Source of the DNA: an uncultured Actinomycetes bacterium
GTDB lineage: Bacteria; Actinomycetota; Actinomycetes; Nanopelagicales; Nanopelagicaceae
Reading direction: 5' to 3'
Length of the DNA stretch: 39,995 nucleotides
Assembly: GCA_903871555.1 (NCBI GenBank)
Contig: CAIQHM010000023.1
Location: forward strand, 1-39,995
Part shown: positions 1 to 7,791 of the stretch, piece by piece
Layout: every line of letters begins with the position of its first letter
How positions within the stretch are numbered: position 1 is the first letter of the stretch
Program-made: the position numbers and the translations under genes
The notes under the pieces: model-generated
What the model was told of the DNA's origin: nothing
Databases searched by the model: none
What the model saw: only the letters and a program-made list of their open reading frames with translations

Positions 1-184
1 CATCTTGGGAAAGCCCGAGCATTATGCAAATGTATTTTGGAAGCGGAGATGAGTTATCAACACCATCGAAATCTTTCACAACAACTTTCTAACTAAAAGC
101 ACCACCTCAATTTTTACTGAAAACTTGATACTCAGCAAAGAGCAGGTACGTCGAATATAACTACAACGAATACATTGGAGCGCA
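1..184. other. Unassigned left edge of window
   Basis: No gene can be assigned. On the plus strand all three frames close early; the longest runs from the window edge to a TAA at 94-96, and its roughly 31 residues resemble no family I know. In Tad pilus loci of actinobacteria the genes just upstream of the pilin are normally tadA, tadB and tadC, so this could be the extreme 3' end of a TadC-like gene, but the sequence does not show it. A GGAG at 177-180 serves as ribosome binding site for the next gene. Confidence 0.3.
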
Positions 185-592
185 ATGAATAAATCCGCAT
201 GGCAAGTATCAACGGCCCACCCTTCAACGGCCCACCCTTCAACGGCCCACCCTTCAACGGCCCACCCTTCAAGGTTTCGGGCAGGAGCTTTTTTGGATCT
301 GAACCAACTGGTTCTTGATGGTATTTATGGCACAAAGAAAATATTTCGAAGAATACAAAAAAGGAATTCCGGGAAATACCTAGTAAATAAATTACATGAA
401 ATAGAAAATGGATTACTGGGTGCTCAAAAGGAATTTAAAGAATTAGCATCTTCGCAACGCGGAGATGTCCCGGGATGGGTTCTTGTAGTTTTAATGACAA
501 CAGGATTAGTGACCGGCATCTGGACAGTTGCGCAGCCAAGACTTTCAAGCATCCTCAAGAACTCCTTGGACAATATGAACAGCATCCGATAA
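185..592 (+). CDS. Flp-pilin-like small membrane protein with N-terminal extension
   Basis: A 135-residue protein. The C-terminal 45 residues hold the recognisable part: a short polar stretch ending in GDVPGW, then one hydrophobic helix (about residues 95-115) and a short amphipathic tail. I associate this arrangement with the small pilin-like protein of actinobacterial Tad/Flp loci. Three further Tad-type genes follow immediately, which supports a pilus role at the membrane or cell surface. The rest is odd. Flp pilins are usually about 55-75 residues, whereas this one carries about 90 extra residues, including four tandem copies of STAHP (residues 9-28) encoded by a 15-bp repeat. The only ATG in frame is at 185, preceded by GGAG at 4 nt spacing; a TTG at 293 would give a shorter protein. 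The last five residues and stop are the first copy of a second tandem repeat. The family call is moderately sure; the start is less so. Confidence 0.6.
   Translation: MNKSAWQVSTAHPSTAHPSTAHPSTAHPSRFRAGAFLDLNQLVLDGIYGTKKIFRRIQKRNSGKYLVNKLHEIENGLLGAQKEFKELASSQRGDVPGWVLVVLMTTGLVTGIWTVAQPRLSSILKNSLDNMNSIR
211..270 (+). repeat. Four perfect tandem copies of a 15-bp unit
   Basis: The unit AACGGCCCACCCTTC is present four times head to tail with no mismatch, with two further matching bases on each side. It lies inside the pilin-like gene and encodes STAHP repeats. The unit is GC-rich compared with its AT-rich surroundings. Its length is a multiple of three, so copy-number change would keep the reading frame. 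Confidence 0.95.
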
Positions 593-646
593 ATGAACAG
601 CATCCGATAAATGAACAGCATCCGATAAATGAACAGCATCCGATAA
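575..646 (+). repeat. Four perfect tandem copies of an 18-bp ATG...TAA mini-ORF
   Basis: The unit ATGAACAGCATCCGATAA occurs exactly four times without spacers. The first copy is the last five codons and stop of the pilin-like gene. The other three lie between that stop and the next pseudopilin start at 649. Each copy is itself a complete six-codon ORF (Met-Asn-Ser-Ile-Arg-stop), and each stop is directly followed by the next ATG. In another frame the block reads EQHPIN repeats and is open into the downstream gene. Confidence 0.97.
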
Positions 647-648
647 GA

Positions 649-1014
649 ATGGCCAAATTTGGGCTTAAATTAATTTCGGCAACTAAATCCGAAACAGGAA
701 CAGTTGAAAGCGCCCTAGTTTTAATTCCAACAGTTCTGCTCTTCTTAAGCGTCTTACAAATTGCCGCCTCGGTACTTGGGCGAGGCATAGCTGTGAATAC
801 GATTCAGGGAGAAGTCAGCAGGGAAGCTCTCTTGGGATCAAGTAATCTCTCGCCCTCTACGGATTCGATGGGTACTGATTTTGGTCGAATTACATTGCCA
901 GGCGGGGGCGCAATAATTATTGGGAGTAAAAAAATAGCAATCACCAAATTAACTCCATTAATTATTTCACAGGATAAATTTTTAGCTAATGGAATCGCTA
1001 TAGATGAGAACTGA
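649..1014 (+). CDS. TadE-like pseudopilin (first copy)
   Basis: A 121-residue protein with the layout of TadE-like minor pilins: a short basic N-terminus, a Gly-x-Val-Glu-Ser-Ala motif at about residues 15-20, then a hydrophobic helix of about 20 residues, and a small exported domain. The glutamate just ahead of the helix is the hallmark of type IV pilin-like leaders. I chose ATG 649 because the open frame upstream merely reads through the 18-bp repeat block; no strong Shine-Dalgarno is visible, so translation may depend on coupling to the upstream gene. It overlaps the next gene by 11 bp, suggesting a pilin-tadE-tadE-tadG operon. Confidence 0.6.
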   Translation: MAKFGLKLISATKSETGTVESALVLIPTVLLFLSVLQIAASVLGRGIAVNTIQGEVSREALLGSSNLSPSTDSMGTDFGRITLPGGGAIIIGSKKIAITKLTPLIISQDKFLANGIAIDEN

Positions 1015-1447
1015 TAGAGCAAAGAACAATCGTAGATTCATAAAGTCTTTGAAAGATGAGGAAGGCAGCGCAATTGTTGAATTCATAATATTTGCTCTGC
1101 CGCTTTTTGTACCACTAGTTATTTACTTAACCTATGTAAATCAGTCGGCACAGATCCAATATGAAGCCCGAAACTTTGCACGCCAAATTGCACGTGTTTA
1201 TGTGACTAGCCCCAGCCAGGAATTAACTGGCGCCCGAATTCAATCAGTTACAAATGTTTTTGCGGAAAGTACTTTCGCCGCAAACAAAATTGATCTACAA
1301 CCTAGAATTGAAATTCACTGTTCACTAAATCCCTGTCTCTCACCGAACGGGAAAATTGAAGTCAAAGTCTTTCTGACATCTCAAGCAACAGGACGTTCGG
1401 CGAATGCAACTGCAATTCAAACAGTTGATGCCTGGCGCAATAGCTGA
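1004..1447 (+). CDS. TadE-like pseudopilin (second copy)
   Basis: A 147-residue protein. After a basic N-terminus comes EEGSAIVEFIIFALPLF, the classic TadE-type segment (Gly-Ser-Ala-x-Val-Glu-Phe leading into a hydrophobic helix, roughly residues 21-45). The remainder is a small polar domain with two cysteines close together (CSLNPC), which could form a disulphide outside the membrane. It overlaps the preceding gene by 11 bp and the next by 1 bp (TGATG). TadE-like proteins are thought to be minor pilins or assembly factors of Flp pili; that role is inferred from family and context. Confidence 0.75.
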   Translation: MRTDRAKNNRRFIKSLKDEEGSAIVEFIIFALPLFVPLVIYLTYVNQSAQIQYEARNFARQIARVYVTSPSQELTGARIQSVTNVFAESTFAANKIDLQPRIEIHCSLNPCLSPNGKIEVKVFLTSQATGRSANATAIQTVDAWRNS

Positions 1448-1959
1448 TGCAGATGAAATCATTGCTTAAGAAACGAATGACAAGAAAATTCCTAGATGTT
1501 TTTCTTCGCCAGGAAACTGGCTCGATTTCAGTTTTAATCTCTGGCCTTTTTCTTCTAGTTTTCATTCTCTCGGTTGGGATAATTGATATTTCCGACTCTT
1601 ATTTGGCAAAAAGAGAACTCATTCAAATTGGCGAGGATGCAATACTCGTCGCATCCCATTCACTCGATGAAAATCAGTATTACTCCGGTTCTTACAGCAC
1701 AGGTGGGATTTCAAACGGAAGAGTCCCACTTGATTGCGCGGAGGCCGCGGTTAAATTCAATTCTGAAGTTAGCGCAAGAAATTTGCGTAAGAATCTAATC
1801 GTTGTTGCGGGTTGGAGTTGTTCTGGTGATCAAATAACTGCAAGCATCAGCTCGAATATTAGGGCGATAGTAACTTTTCCGATTCTTTCAAACATTAATG
1901 GCGGCAATATCGGCGTGAATGCAACCATTGGAGCCACCTCGGAAGTCACAGCAAACTGA
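1447..1959 (+). CDS. TadG / Rv3654c-like pilus-locus protein
   Basis: A 170-residue protein beginning with a basic stretch, then GSISVLISGLFLLVFILSVG, a hydrophobic helix at about residues 27-50, followed by a segment rich in small and acidic residues (ISDSYLAKRELIQIGEDAIL). This is the pattern of the TadG-like proteins that close actinobacterial tad operons. Two cysteines (in PLDCAEA and GWSCSG) are available for a disulphide in the exported part. An in-frame ATG six bases downstream is an alternative start. The operon ends here; prfB begins 39 bp later. Confidence 0.7.
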   Translation: MQMKSLLKKRMTRKFLDVFLRQETGSISVLISGLFLLVFILSVGIIDISDSYLAKRELIQIGEDAILVASHSLDENQYYSGSYSTGGISNGRVPLDCAEAAVKFNSEVSARNLRKNLIVVAGWSCSGDQITASISSNIRAIVTFPILSNINGGNIGVNATIGATSEVTAN

Positions 1960-1998
1960 GGGCAAGCAACTTGGGATTCTTGGCATTACCCTTATGCC

Positions 1999-3102
1999 AT
2001 GGCAGCTCGCGAATATCTCGAAGAAGTTAACGCACTTCGCGTAACTCTTTCAGCTATCGAGCAAGTATTGAATTTGCCGAAACTAGAAGCAGATTTTAAG
2101 ACCCTGGAAGCCGAGGCAAGTGCACCAAATCTTTGGGATGATCCAGAAAAGGCTCAGGTTGTAACAAGCAAACTTTCAAGAGTGCAAGCAACATTGAATA
2201 AATCGAACACAATTCGTCGCAGACTTGAAGATGTCCCATTACTTCTGGAACTTGCGCAAGGCGAAAAAGATCAAGGCGCAATTACAGATGCAGCAAATGA
2301 ACTCGATGATGTAACTCGAGCAATTAGGGAATTAGAAGTTCAAACACTGTTAAGTGGTGAATATGATGATCGCGATTGCCTGATAACAATTCGTTCTGAA
2401 GCCGGTGGAGTAGAGGCGGCCGATTGGGCTCAGATGTTGATGCGAATGTATTTGCGATATTGCGAGCGCCATAGTTTTAAAGTTGATGTCTTGGAAACTT
2501 CTTATGCAGAAGAAGCAGGAATTAAATCAACGACTTTTAGAGTTCATGCCCCATATGCCTATGGCACTTTATCTGTTGAACAAGGAACTCATCGCTTGGT
2601 TCGGATTTCGCCTTTTGATTCCCAGTCACGCCGCCACACTTCCTTTGCGGGCGTTGAAGTTGTTCCCGTCGTTGAACAGAGCGACCATATTGAAATTGAT
2701 GAGAAAGAATTGCGAGTCGATGTTTATCGCTCATCTGGTCCTGGGGGCCAGGGAGTTAATACGACAGACTCTGCTGTACGAATCACACACCTTCCATCAG
2801 GAATTGTTGTTTCCTGCCAGAACGAGCGTTCACAAATTCAAAATAAAGCAACTGCGATGGCGGTCTTGCAATCTAAGTTATTAGATCGTCGACGCCAAGA
2901 AGAACGCGCTCGACTAGATGCGCTTAAAGGTGATAATTCTGGTTCATGGGGAAATCAAATGCGCTCATATGTTTTAGCGCCATACCAAATGGTTAAAGAT
3001 TTGCGTACTGATTTTGAAGTTGGAAACCCATCCGCAGTTTTGGATGGTGAAATTGATGGCTTTATTGAAGCCGGAATTAAGTGGCGTAAGTCCACAGATT
3101 AA
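1999..3102 (+). CDS. prfB: Peptide chain release factor 2
   Basis: RF2 (367 residues, normal length) recognises UGA and UAA in the ribosomal A site and triggers peptide release. Both decisive motifs are present: the SPF tripeptide that reads the stop codon (residues 204-206) and the catalytic GGQ loop (residues 249-251, in [17 protein letters not shown]). The N-terminal coiled-coil domain covers about residues 1-110. The frame runs without interruption from the ATG, so the programmed +1 frameshift that controls prfB in many other bacteria is absent, as usual for actinobacteria. An ATG five bases upstream is out of frame. It heads the conserved run prfB-ftsE-ftsX-S41 peptidase-smpB, with a 269-bp gap before ftsE. 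Confidence 0.97.
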   Translation: MAAREYLEEVNALRVTLSAIEQVLNLPKLEADFKTLEAEASAPNLWDDPEKAQVVTSKLSRVQATLNKSNTIRRRLEDVPLLLELAQGEKDQGAITDAANELDDVTRAIRELEVQTLLSGEYDDRDCLITIRSEAGGVEAADWAQMLMRMYLRYCERHSFKVDVLETSYAEEAGIKSTTFRVHAPYAYGTLSVEQGTHRLVRISPFDSQSRRHTSFAGVEVVPVVEQSDHIEIDEKELRVDVYRSSGPGGQGVNTTDSAVRITHLPSGIVVSCQNERSQIQNKATAMAVLQSKLLDRRRQEERARLDALKGDNSGSWGNQMRSYVLAPYQMVKDLRTDFEVGNPSAVLDGEIDGFIEAGIKWRKSTD

Positions 3103-3228
3103 CGATTGAAGATTTATGCAAGTGAATTAGAAATCGGACTTGAATCACCTTTCAGCCATATTTACGCGTGACGGAAAGAAATCTCTCAGCCTTTTTCGCG
3201 CGTATTTCCGCGATTGAACGGCAATTCT

Positions 3229-3251
3229 TGCCTAAACTTCCGATATAGGCA
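3229..3251 (+). repeat. Short inverted repeat in the prfB-ftsE gap
   Basis: TGCCTA (3229-3234) and TAGGCA (3246-3251) form a 6-bp perfect inverted repeat with an 11-nt loop. There is no T-run, so it is not an obvious terminator. The rest of the prfB-ftsE gap (3103-3371) contains no ORF that I can support. Confidence 0.4.
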
Positions 3252-3276
3252 GATGCATGTAAATTAATTAGAGTAC

Positions 3277-3301
3277 TAAATCAGGAGCAGAACCTGATTT
3301 A
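3277..3301 (+). promoter_or_regulatory. 9-bp stem hairpin in the ftsE leader
   Basis: TAAATCAGG (3277-3285) pairs perfectly with CCTGATTTA (3293-3301) across a 7-nt loop. It lies 70 bp upstream of the ftsE start, has no following T-tract and so is unlikely to be an intrinsic terminator. It could be a protein-binding operator, or an mRNA hairpin that protects or attenuates the ftsEX message; the sequence does not decide. Confidence 0.5.
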
Positions 3302-3371
3302 CTCATAATTGATTTGCGCGCGAACCTGGAGAATTCATTTTGCAATTAGAAGGAAGCTAAAGGAGGCGCTG

Positions 3372-4061
3372 ATGATTCGTTTTGAAAATGTAACAAAGAT
3401 GTATCCAAAACAAGATCGTGCAGCTCTTGATTCAGTAAACATTGACATTCTTAAAGGTGAATTCGTTTTCCTTGTAGGCCTTTCTGGTTCAGGTAAATCA
3501 ACATTCTTGCGCCTTGTATTACGCGAAGAGCGACCTACTTCAGGTGAAATTATCGTTGCGGGGAAAGAGCTGAATACCCTTGCAGCACATAAGATTCCAG
3601 AACTACGTAGACAAGTTGGAACAGTTTTCCAAGATTTCCGATTGCTACCTAATAAAACTGTATTTGAAAATGTAGCCTTCACACTCCATGTACTTGGATA
3701 CTCAAAGAAAGAAATCGACCGTGAAGTTCCGGAAGTTTTAGAACTTGTTGGACTTGAAGAGAAAGCCGATCGCAAACCTTCCGAACTTTCAGGTGGCGAG
3801 CAACAACGTGTTGCAATCGCACGGGCATACGTAAGTCGCCCAGCAATTCTTATTGCAGATGAACCAACAGGAAACCTAGATCCTGCAACAAGTGTTGGAA
3901 TTATGAAACTTCTAGATCGGATCAATCGCGAAGGCACAACTGTTGTAATGGCAACGCATGATTCGAAGATTGTGGACTCAATGCGCAAGCGCGTAATTGA
4001 ACTTGAAGGTGGCCATGTTATTCGTGACCAGGTTCGTGGCGTTTATGGATATGCGGGATAG
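3372..4061 (+). CDS. ftsE: Cell division ATP-binding protein FtsE
   Basis: FtsE (229 residues, usual length) is the ATPase of the FtsEX complex, which at the division septum couples ATP hydrolysis to activation of a cell-wall hydrolase. Walker A is GLSGSGKST (36-44), the ABC signature [14 protein letters not shown] starts at residue 139, and Walker B ends in the Asp163-Glu164 pair. The frame is open further upstream, but ATG 3372 has a strong AGGAGG 6-7 nt ahead and gives the conserved N-terminus [12 protein letters not shown], so it is preferred. ftsX follows 9 bp downstream. Confidence 0.97.
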   Translation: MIRFENVTKMYPKQDRAALDSVNIDILKGEFVFLVGLSGSGKSTFLRLVLREERPTSGEIIVAGKELNTLAAHKIPELRRQVGTVFQDFRLLPNKTVFENVAFTLHVLGYSKKEIDREVPEVLELVGLEEKADRKPSELSGGEQQRVAIARAYVSRPAILIADEPTGNLDPATSVGIMKLLDRINREGTTVVMATHDSKIVDSMRKRVIELEGGHVIRDQVRGVYGYAG

Positions 4062-4070
4062 GGGCAGGCA

Positions 4071-4973
4071 ATGAGAGCAGGATTTTTATTAAGTGAAGTA
4101 AGAATTGGACTTCGTCGTAACTTAACAATGACTTTCGCAGTAATGATTACTGTGGCAATCTCTTTAACACTGCTTGGTATTGGTCTTCTCGCTAACTCAC
4201 AAGTTCGAGTTATGAAGGATTATTGGTACGACAAGATTGAGGTTTCAGTATTTCTCTGCGGTTCGCTATCCGAATCTTCTTCTTGTGCAAGCGGACCTGT
4301 TTCACAAGAACAACGGGATTTGATTAAGACAGATATAGAAGCCCTTCCAGTTGTTGATAAGGTTTATTACGAATCTCAATCCCAAGCATTCATTCATTTT
4401 CAAGAAAGATTTAAAGGATCTGCAATTGCGCAGAATGTGACACAAGATCAATTACCAGAGTCATACCGCGTTAAATTGAAAGATCCAACAAAATTTGCAG
4501 TAATGCAAAGCGCATTTGCTGGAAGACCTGGCGTCGATTCAGTTCAAGATCAGCGGAGTATTTTAGAGAAATTCTTTAAGTTATTAGCCGTTCTTCGAGA
4601 TGGCGCTCTTGCAATTGGTTTGGCTAGCGTTTTAACAGCCGCACTTCTAATAAGTAACACGCTTCGAATTGCTGCATTTAATCGTCGCCGGGAAACTGGT
4701 GTTATGAAATTGGTAGGTGCTTCCTCATTCTCGATTCAATTACCGTTCTTACTTGAAGGAATATTCTCTGCAATAGTTGGCTGGATGTTCTCCACGGGTC
4801 TTTTATCTGCATTCAAGTTATTAGTTGATTCTAGGATCGCGCCGCTGCTCAGTTTCACTAAGTTCTTTACTTGGTCAGATGTTTGGGTTGCATCGGGAAT
4901 TCTTTTGCTCACTGGATTCGTAGTTTCAACAGTCGCTTCAATCCTCACCTTGCGCAAGTACCTGAAGGTGTGA
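4071..4973 (+). CDS. ftsX: Cell division protein FtsX
   Basis: FtsX (300 residues) is the membrane partner of FtsE. The protein has the expected order: a cytoplasmic N-terminus, a first membrane helix (about residues 20-42), a large extracytoplasmic loop (about 45-170) with two cysteines flanking a serine-rich segment (FLCGSLSESSSCASGP), then three helices in the last 130 residues, with the cytoplasmic stretch FNRRRETGVMKLVGAS between helices two and three. The extracytoplasmic loop normally binds the cell-wall hydrolase or its activator. Adjacent to ftsE, with GGGG a few bases before the start, so very likely co-transcribed and translationally linked. Confidence 0.96.
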   Translation: MRAGFLLSEVRIGLRRNLTMTFAVMITVAISLTLLGIGLLANSQVRVMKDYWYDKIEVSVFLCGSLSESSSCASGPVSQEQRDLIKTDIEALPVVDKVYYESQSQAFIHFQERFKGSAIAQNVTQDQLPESYRVKLKDPTKFAVMQSAFAGRPGVDSVQDQRSILEKFFKLLAVLRDGALAIGLASVLTAALLISNTLRIAAFNRRRETGVMKLVGASSFSIQLPFLLEGIFSAIVGWMFSTGLLSAFKLLVDSRIAPLLSFTKFFTWSDVWVASGILLLTGFVVSTVASILTLRKYLKV

Positions 4974-5060
4974 CCCAACTCAAACGAATTAAAGCGCTGC
5001 AAAGTAAGCAAATATTCGCTTAGCTTTGCCAATTTCCACTATTGCTAGCAGAATTCTCAA

Positions 5061-6209
5061 ATGCTTTCCCCTTGGCAATCGGTAGTTGCGCGAGTTCGCA
5101 GTGCGGGCTTCAATGCAACAGCTGCCATCGCGTCTCTTGCGATAATTCTCGCTTTTGCCCTTGGTGATTTCGTTGGTCAATCGAGGAATAAATCTCCGGT
5201 CGAGCAATCCATCACAAAAATTCTGACTAAGAATCCAACCCCGCCTCAAAGAAAAGTTTTAGAACGCGCGGCAATCGAAGCAGTACTTAAAGCTTCAGGT
5301 GATGAATGGGGAAACTATTTTCCTAAAGAGAGTGTGAAGAATTTAACGCAGACCCTTGAAGGTCGTTACAGCGGTATTGGAATTTGGTTGCGTAAAAATA
5401 AGTCAGGAATACTTGAGGTATCTAGCGTTCAGCCAAATTCTCCCGCCGCAAAAGCGGGAATTAAAGTTTTAGATTCACTTGTTGATATTAACGGTGTTGG
5501 AATGGATGGCGCTTCTATTGCCACAGCAGTTGCCGCATTAAGAGGTAAGCCAAATTCGACCTTTCAAATTGGGTTAGAGCGAAACCAAGAACAAATCAGA
5601 TTTGAAATCGCCCGTAAATCAATCTTCAATGGTGATGTTGTGGCATATCAACTTTCCACGAAAATTGTTTATATTGAAGTTTCGGCAATCTCTAGCCAAG
5701 TTGCTAACGATGTCGCAATCGCACTTCGGAGATTCCCGCACCATAACGGAATAGTTCTAGACCTGCGCGATAACCCAGGTGGGTTAATTAATGTTGCGGT
5801 CGATTTAGCTTCTTTATTCTTAGATAAAGGAACTGTAGTTTCATATTCTAGAAAAAATAACTCCGATGTGGTTCTGGAGTCAAATAATAGAATCGCGGAT
5901 TCTTCACCTATGACAGTTCTTGTTAATCGATCAACTGCGAGTTCAGCCGAAGTAATTGCAGGTGCATTGCAAGATCGCAATCGCGCAGTGATTATTGGTG
6001 AGAAAAGTTATGGAAAAGGTACTGTCCAGGAAATTATTGAATTAGTTGATGGATCCCAACTTGAAATTACAATCGGAAAATATCGCACACCAAATGGTCA
6101 GATCATTGATCAAGTTGGAATTGCTCCAGATTTGCTCGTGCCCGAGAGCCAAGAAATAGCAAAGGCACTTCTTGTATTAGGTGGCCTTTCCGCAATCAGC
6201 AACAAGTAA
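5061..6209 (+). CDS. S41-family C-terminal processing peptidase
   Basis: A membrane-anchored serine protease of the CtpA/Prc type (382 residues). An N-terminal helix (about residues 18-38) anchors it; a PDZ domain (about 95-175, containing GRYSGIGIWL and VQPNSPAAKAGIKV) binds C-terminal tails of substrates; the S41 domain carries the nucleophile Ser294 (in NRSTASSAEV) and the general base Lys319 (in GEKSYGKGTV), 25 residues apart as in characterised members. These proteases trim or degrade exported proteins from the C-terminus. The position between ftsX and smpB is shared with Streptomyces-type loci. Its stop codon lies inside a 21-bp tandem duplication. Substrate unknown. Confidence 0.92.
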   Translation: MLSPWQSVVARVRSAGFNATAAIASLAIILAFALGDFVGQSRNKSPVEQSITKILTKNPTPPQRKVLERAAIEAVLKASGDEWGNYFPKESVKNLTQTLEGRYSGIGIWLRKNKSGILEVSSVQPNSPAAKAGIKVLDSLVDINGVGMDGASIATAVAALRGKPNSTFQIGLERNQEQIRFEIARKSIFNGDVVAYQLSTKIVYIEVSAISSQVANDVAIALRRFPHHNGIVLDLRDNPGGLINVAVDLASLFLDKGTVVSYSRKNNSDVVLESNNRIADSSPMTVLVNRSTASSAEVIAGALQDRNRAVIIGEKSYGKGTVQEIIELVDGSQLEITIGKYRTPNGQIIDQVGIAPDLLVPESQEIAKALLVLGGLSAISNK

Positions 6210-6242
6210 CGCACCCTAATAAACAAGTAACGCACCCTAATA
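6201..6242 (+). repeat. 21-bp perfect tandem duplication across the protease stop codon
   Basis: Positions 6201-6221 and 6222-6242 are identical. The unit starts with the last two codons and TAA stop of the S41 peptidase gene (AACAAGTAA) and continues with CGCACCCTAATA. The second copy is purely non-coding and repeats the Asn-Lys-stop. Confidence 0.95.
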
Positions 6243-6266
6243 GTTACGGGGATGCGGATTTACGGC

Positions 6267-6280
6267 GTATCCTTGGATAC
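6267..6280 (+). promoter_or_regulatory. Inverted repeat upstream of smpB
   Basis: GTATCCTTGGATAC is two perfect 6-bp arms around a TT centre, followed by an AT-rich stretch (ATAATTTATGTTTT). It lies 52 bp before the smpB start. It could be an operator or a weak terminator for the upstream protease operon; no clear -35/-10 pair could be fixed. Confidence 0.4.
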
Positions 6281-6331
6281 ATAATTTATGTTTTCTAATT
6301 ATTGATAAAGAAAAGAAATGGGGTGGTCAAT

Positions 6332-6814
6332 ATGGTTAAAGAGCTGGGCAGAAAATTAATAGCGCAGAACAAAAGTGCTCGCCATGACTACTTCATTGAA
6401 GAGGTCTTTGAATGTGGGATTGTCCTAAGTGGGACTGAAGTGAAATCACTTAGAGCCGGTCGGGCCTCTCTTATTGATGGTTTTGCAATGGTGAATAACG
6501 GAGAGCTTTGGTTAAGCGGAGTACATATTCCCGAATATACAGAGGGAACTTGGAACAACCACACACCTCGTCGCGAACGTAAATTACTTCTTCATAAGAA
6601 GGAGATAGAAAAATTGGCCGCTGAAACTAAGCAAGGCGGTCTAACACTTGTGCCACTTTCTATTTATTTCAAAGATGGAATAGCGAAGATTGAATTGGCC
6701 CTTGCTAAAGGTAAGAAGGCACATGACAAGCGAGCCACGCTTATGGAGAAACAGGCGAATCGCGAAATTACTCGCGAGCTTTCAAGGCGAACTTCGGGCA
6801 AATCCGAGCGCTAG
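6332..6814 (+). CDS. smpB: SsrA-binding protein SmpB
   Basis: SmpB (160 residues, same length as in E. coli) binds the tRNA-like end of tmRNA and delivers it to stalled ribosomes for trans-translation. Family hallmarks are visible: the N-terminal [31 protein letters not shown], the LSGVHIPEY segment, LLLHKKEI, and the basic C-terminal tail with [13 protein letters not shown] frame open from 6302 through a TTG exists, but ATG 6332 gives the family-typical start and has GGGGTGG just ahead. The tmRNA gene follows 271 bp downstream. The last codons and stop are the start of a 40-bp tandem duplication. Confidence 0.97.
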   Translation: MVKELGRKLIAQNKSARHDYFIEEVFECGIVLSGTEVKSLRAGRASLIDGFAMVNNGELWLSGVHIPEYTEGTWNNHTPRRERKLLLHKKEIEKLAAETKQGGLTLVPLSIYFKDGIAKIELALAKGKKAHDKRATLMEKQANREITRELSRRTSGKSER

Positions 6815-6892
6815 ATTGAGGATTAATTAAATCTAGGGCGAATCCGAGCGCTAGATTGAGGATTAATTAAATCTAGGGTAAATCCGAGCGCT
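6801..6892 (+). repeat. 40-bp tandem duplication (2.3 copies) across the smpB stop
   Basis: Positions 6801-6840 and 6841-6880 are identical, and the first 12 bases recur at 6881-6892. The unit starts with the last smpB codons (AATCCGAGCGCTAG) and contains CTAGATT...AATCTAG, a 7-bp inverted repeat with a 12-nt loop, so the duplication doubles a possible 3'-end hairpin. There is no T-tract after the hairpin. Confidence 0.95.
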
Positions 6893-6992
6893 GGCTCATT
6901 ACTTGCAGCGATAGTTGCAAATCTCAGCGATGGTCAACGGGTTAAGCCTAAGTTTGAATTAGCAATTATCTTTAAAGAGTGCGACGCCTTAC

Positions 6993-7029
6993 AATTAGCC
7001 CTCTGATAATTTTCTCTAAAGGGTTAATT
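6993..7029 (+). terminator. Inverted repeat between smpB and tmRNA, possible terminator
   Basis: AATTAGCCCT (6993-7002) can pair with AGGGTTAATT (7020-7029), ten pairs with one G-U, around a 17-nt loop. It is followed by an A-rich rather than T-rich stretch on the plus strand, so it would be a poor intrinsic terminator; a role as smpB transcript end or tmRNA leader structure is a guess. The remaining 6893-7085 sequence holds no ORF I can support and should contain the tmRNA promoter, which I could not pin down. Confidence 0.35.
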
Positions 7030-7085
7030 ATTGGGGAAAAAACTTAATATAGAAAAGTAAGTGCTTCATGTTCCACAACCATCAT

Positions 7086-7457
7086 GGGGGTGAACGGTCT
7101 CGACTTTAGTTGTTGAGTCAGGTGAAGCGGGCCGAGGAAGCCGGGATGATCTCGTAAACCATGAAACCCGCGCAACACATAAGTGCAGATGCAAATCGCA
7201 CTGATTTCGCTATCGCTGCATAAGCGGTAAGTGAATCCGTTAACCCAAGAGTGCTCTCGGCTTGGATGTTAGCGTCGCTAGAGAGCTCACTTGATAATGG
7301 TGTTACAGACATTGTTGGGGAAATAAATCTGTAACTGAGTTCGTTGACTACATGTGTTTGTGAGAGTCAGGACTGAGAAAGCGAATAGAACACTACGCCC
7401 GTAGAAGCCCTGATTTTGCACTAGAGGACCCGGGTTCGATTCCCGGCACCTCCACCA
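7086..7457 (+). ncRNA. ssrA: Transfer-messenger RNA (tmRNA)
   Basis: One-piece tmRNA of 372 nt. The 5' end GGGGGTGAACGGTCTCGACT pairs with CACCTCC before the encoded ACCA at 7454-7457; the 3' part carries the T-arm GGGTTCGATTCCC. The tag reading frame is at 7185-7223 and reads ADANRTDFAIAA-stop, ending in the hydrophobic, alanine-terminated degradation signal recognised by ClpXP-type proteases, and close in form to other actinobacterial tags. It rescues ribosomes on broken mRNAs together with SmpB, encoded just upstream. The 5' and 3' ends are set by acceptor-stem pairing and may be off by a base. Confidence 0.97.
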
Positions 7458-7486
7458 TACCGATTTCTTTGGGCACTAATTTTTTA

Positions 7487-7768
7487 CTATTGCTCCCAAT
7501 AAGTTTTGTTAAGCCAAATCTTGATGAATACAAATATTGAAGAAGCAATAGAAAAAAGCGCAATGAAGATGCCACCAATTGCTGGACCAGTCATCAATAT
7601 TGTTGTTCCAACCATTAACCCAAAGAGCGTGAATACAAATGCGATTAACTTCTTAAAATTTGTAGTATTTGGCTTATGAGTTGGGATTTTCAAGATTAGC
7701 CAACCAATTGGTGCGCCCAATATCGAAACCAAAATCATGATTGTTACCAAGAGAGCCAATGATTCCAT
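7487..7768 (-). CDS. Small three-helix membrane protein of unknown function
   Basis: A 93-residue protein with three hydrophobic segments (about residues 5-27, 40-62 and 66-86) and a C-terminal NKTYWEQ. I do not recognise the family. It is convergent with tmRNA (gap 29 bp) and lies on the same strand as, and downstream of, the HNH-domain gene, from which it is separated by the 3' duplication of that gene. ATG start is clear. A membrane location is all that can be said. Confidence 0.55.
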   Translation of the reverse strand: MESLALLVTIMILVSILGAPIGWLILKIPTHKPNTTNFKKLIAFVFTLFGLMVGTTILMTGPAIGGIFIALFSIASSIFVFIKIWLNKTYWEQ

Positions 7769-7791
7769 GGCTAAAGTTTAATCCGACACCG

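Noticed and set aside
475-648. Longer N-terminus for the first TadE-like gene, reading EQHPIN repeats
   Set aside because: The frame upstream of 649 overlaps the pilin-like gene out of frame and reads only through the 18-bp repeat; the pseudopilin leader starts naturally at ATG 649.
1999-2090. Programmed frameshift in prfB
   Set aside because: The RF2 frame is continuous with no in-frame stop near codon 25, so no frameshift is needed.
3335-3988. Antisense 217-residue ORF opposite ftsE
   Set aside because: It is a shadow of ftsE with a Ser/Arg-rich composition and no recognisable domain; ftsE is certain.
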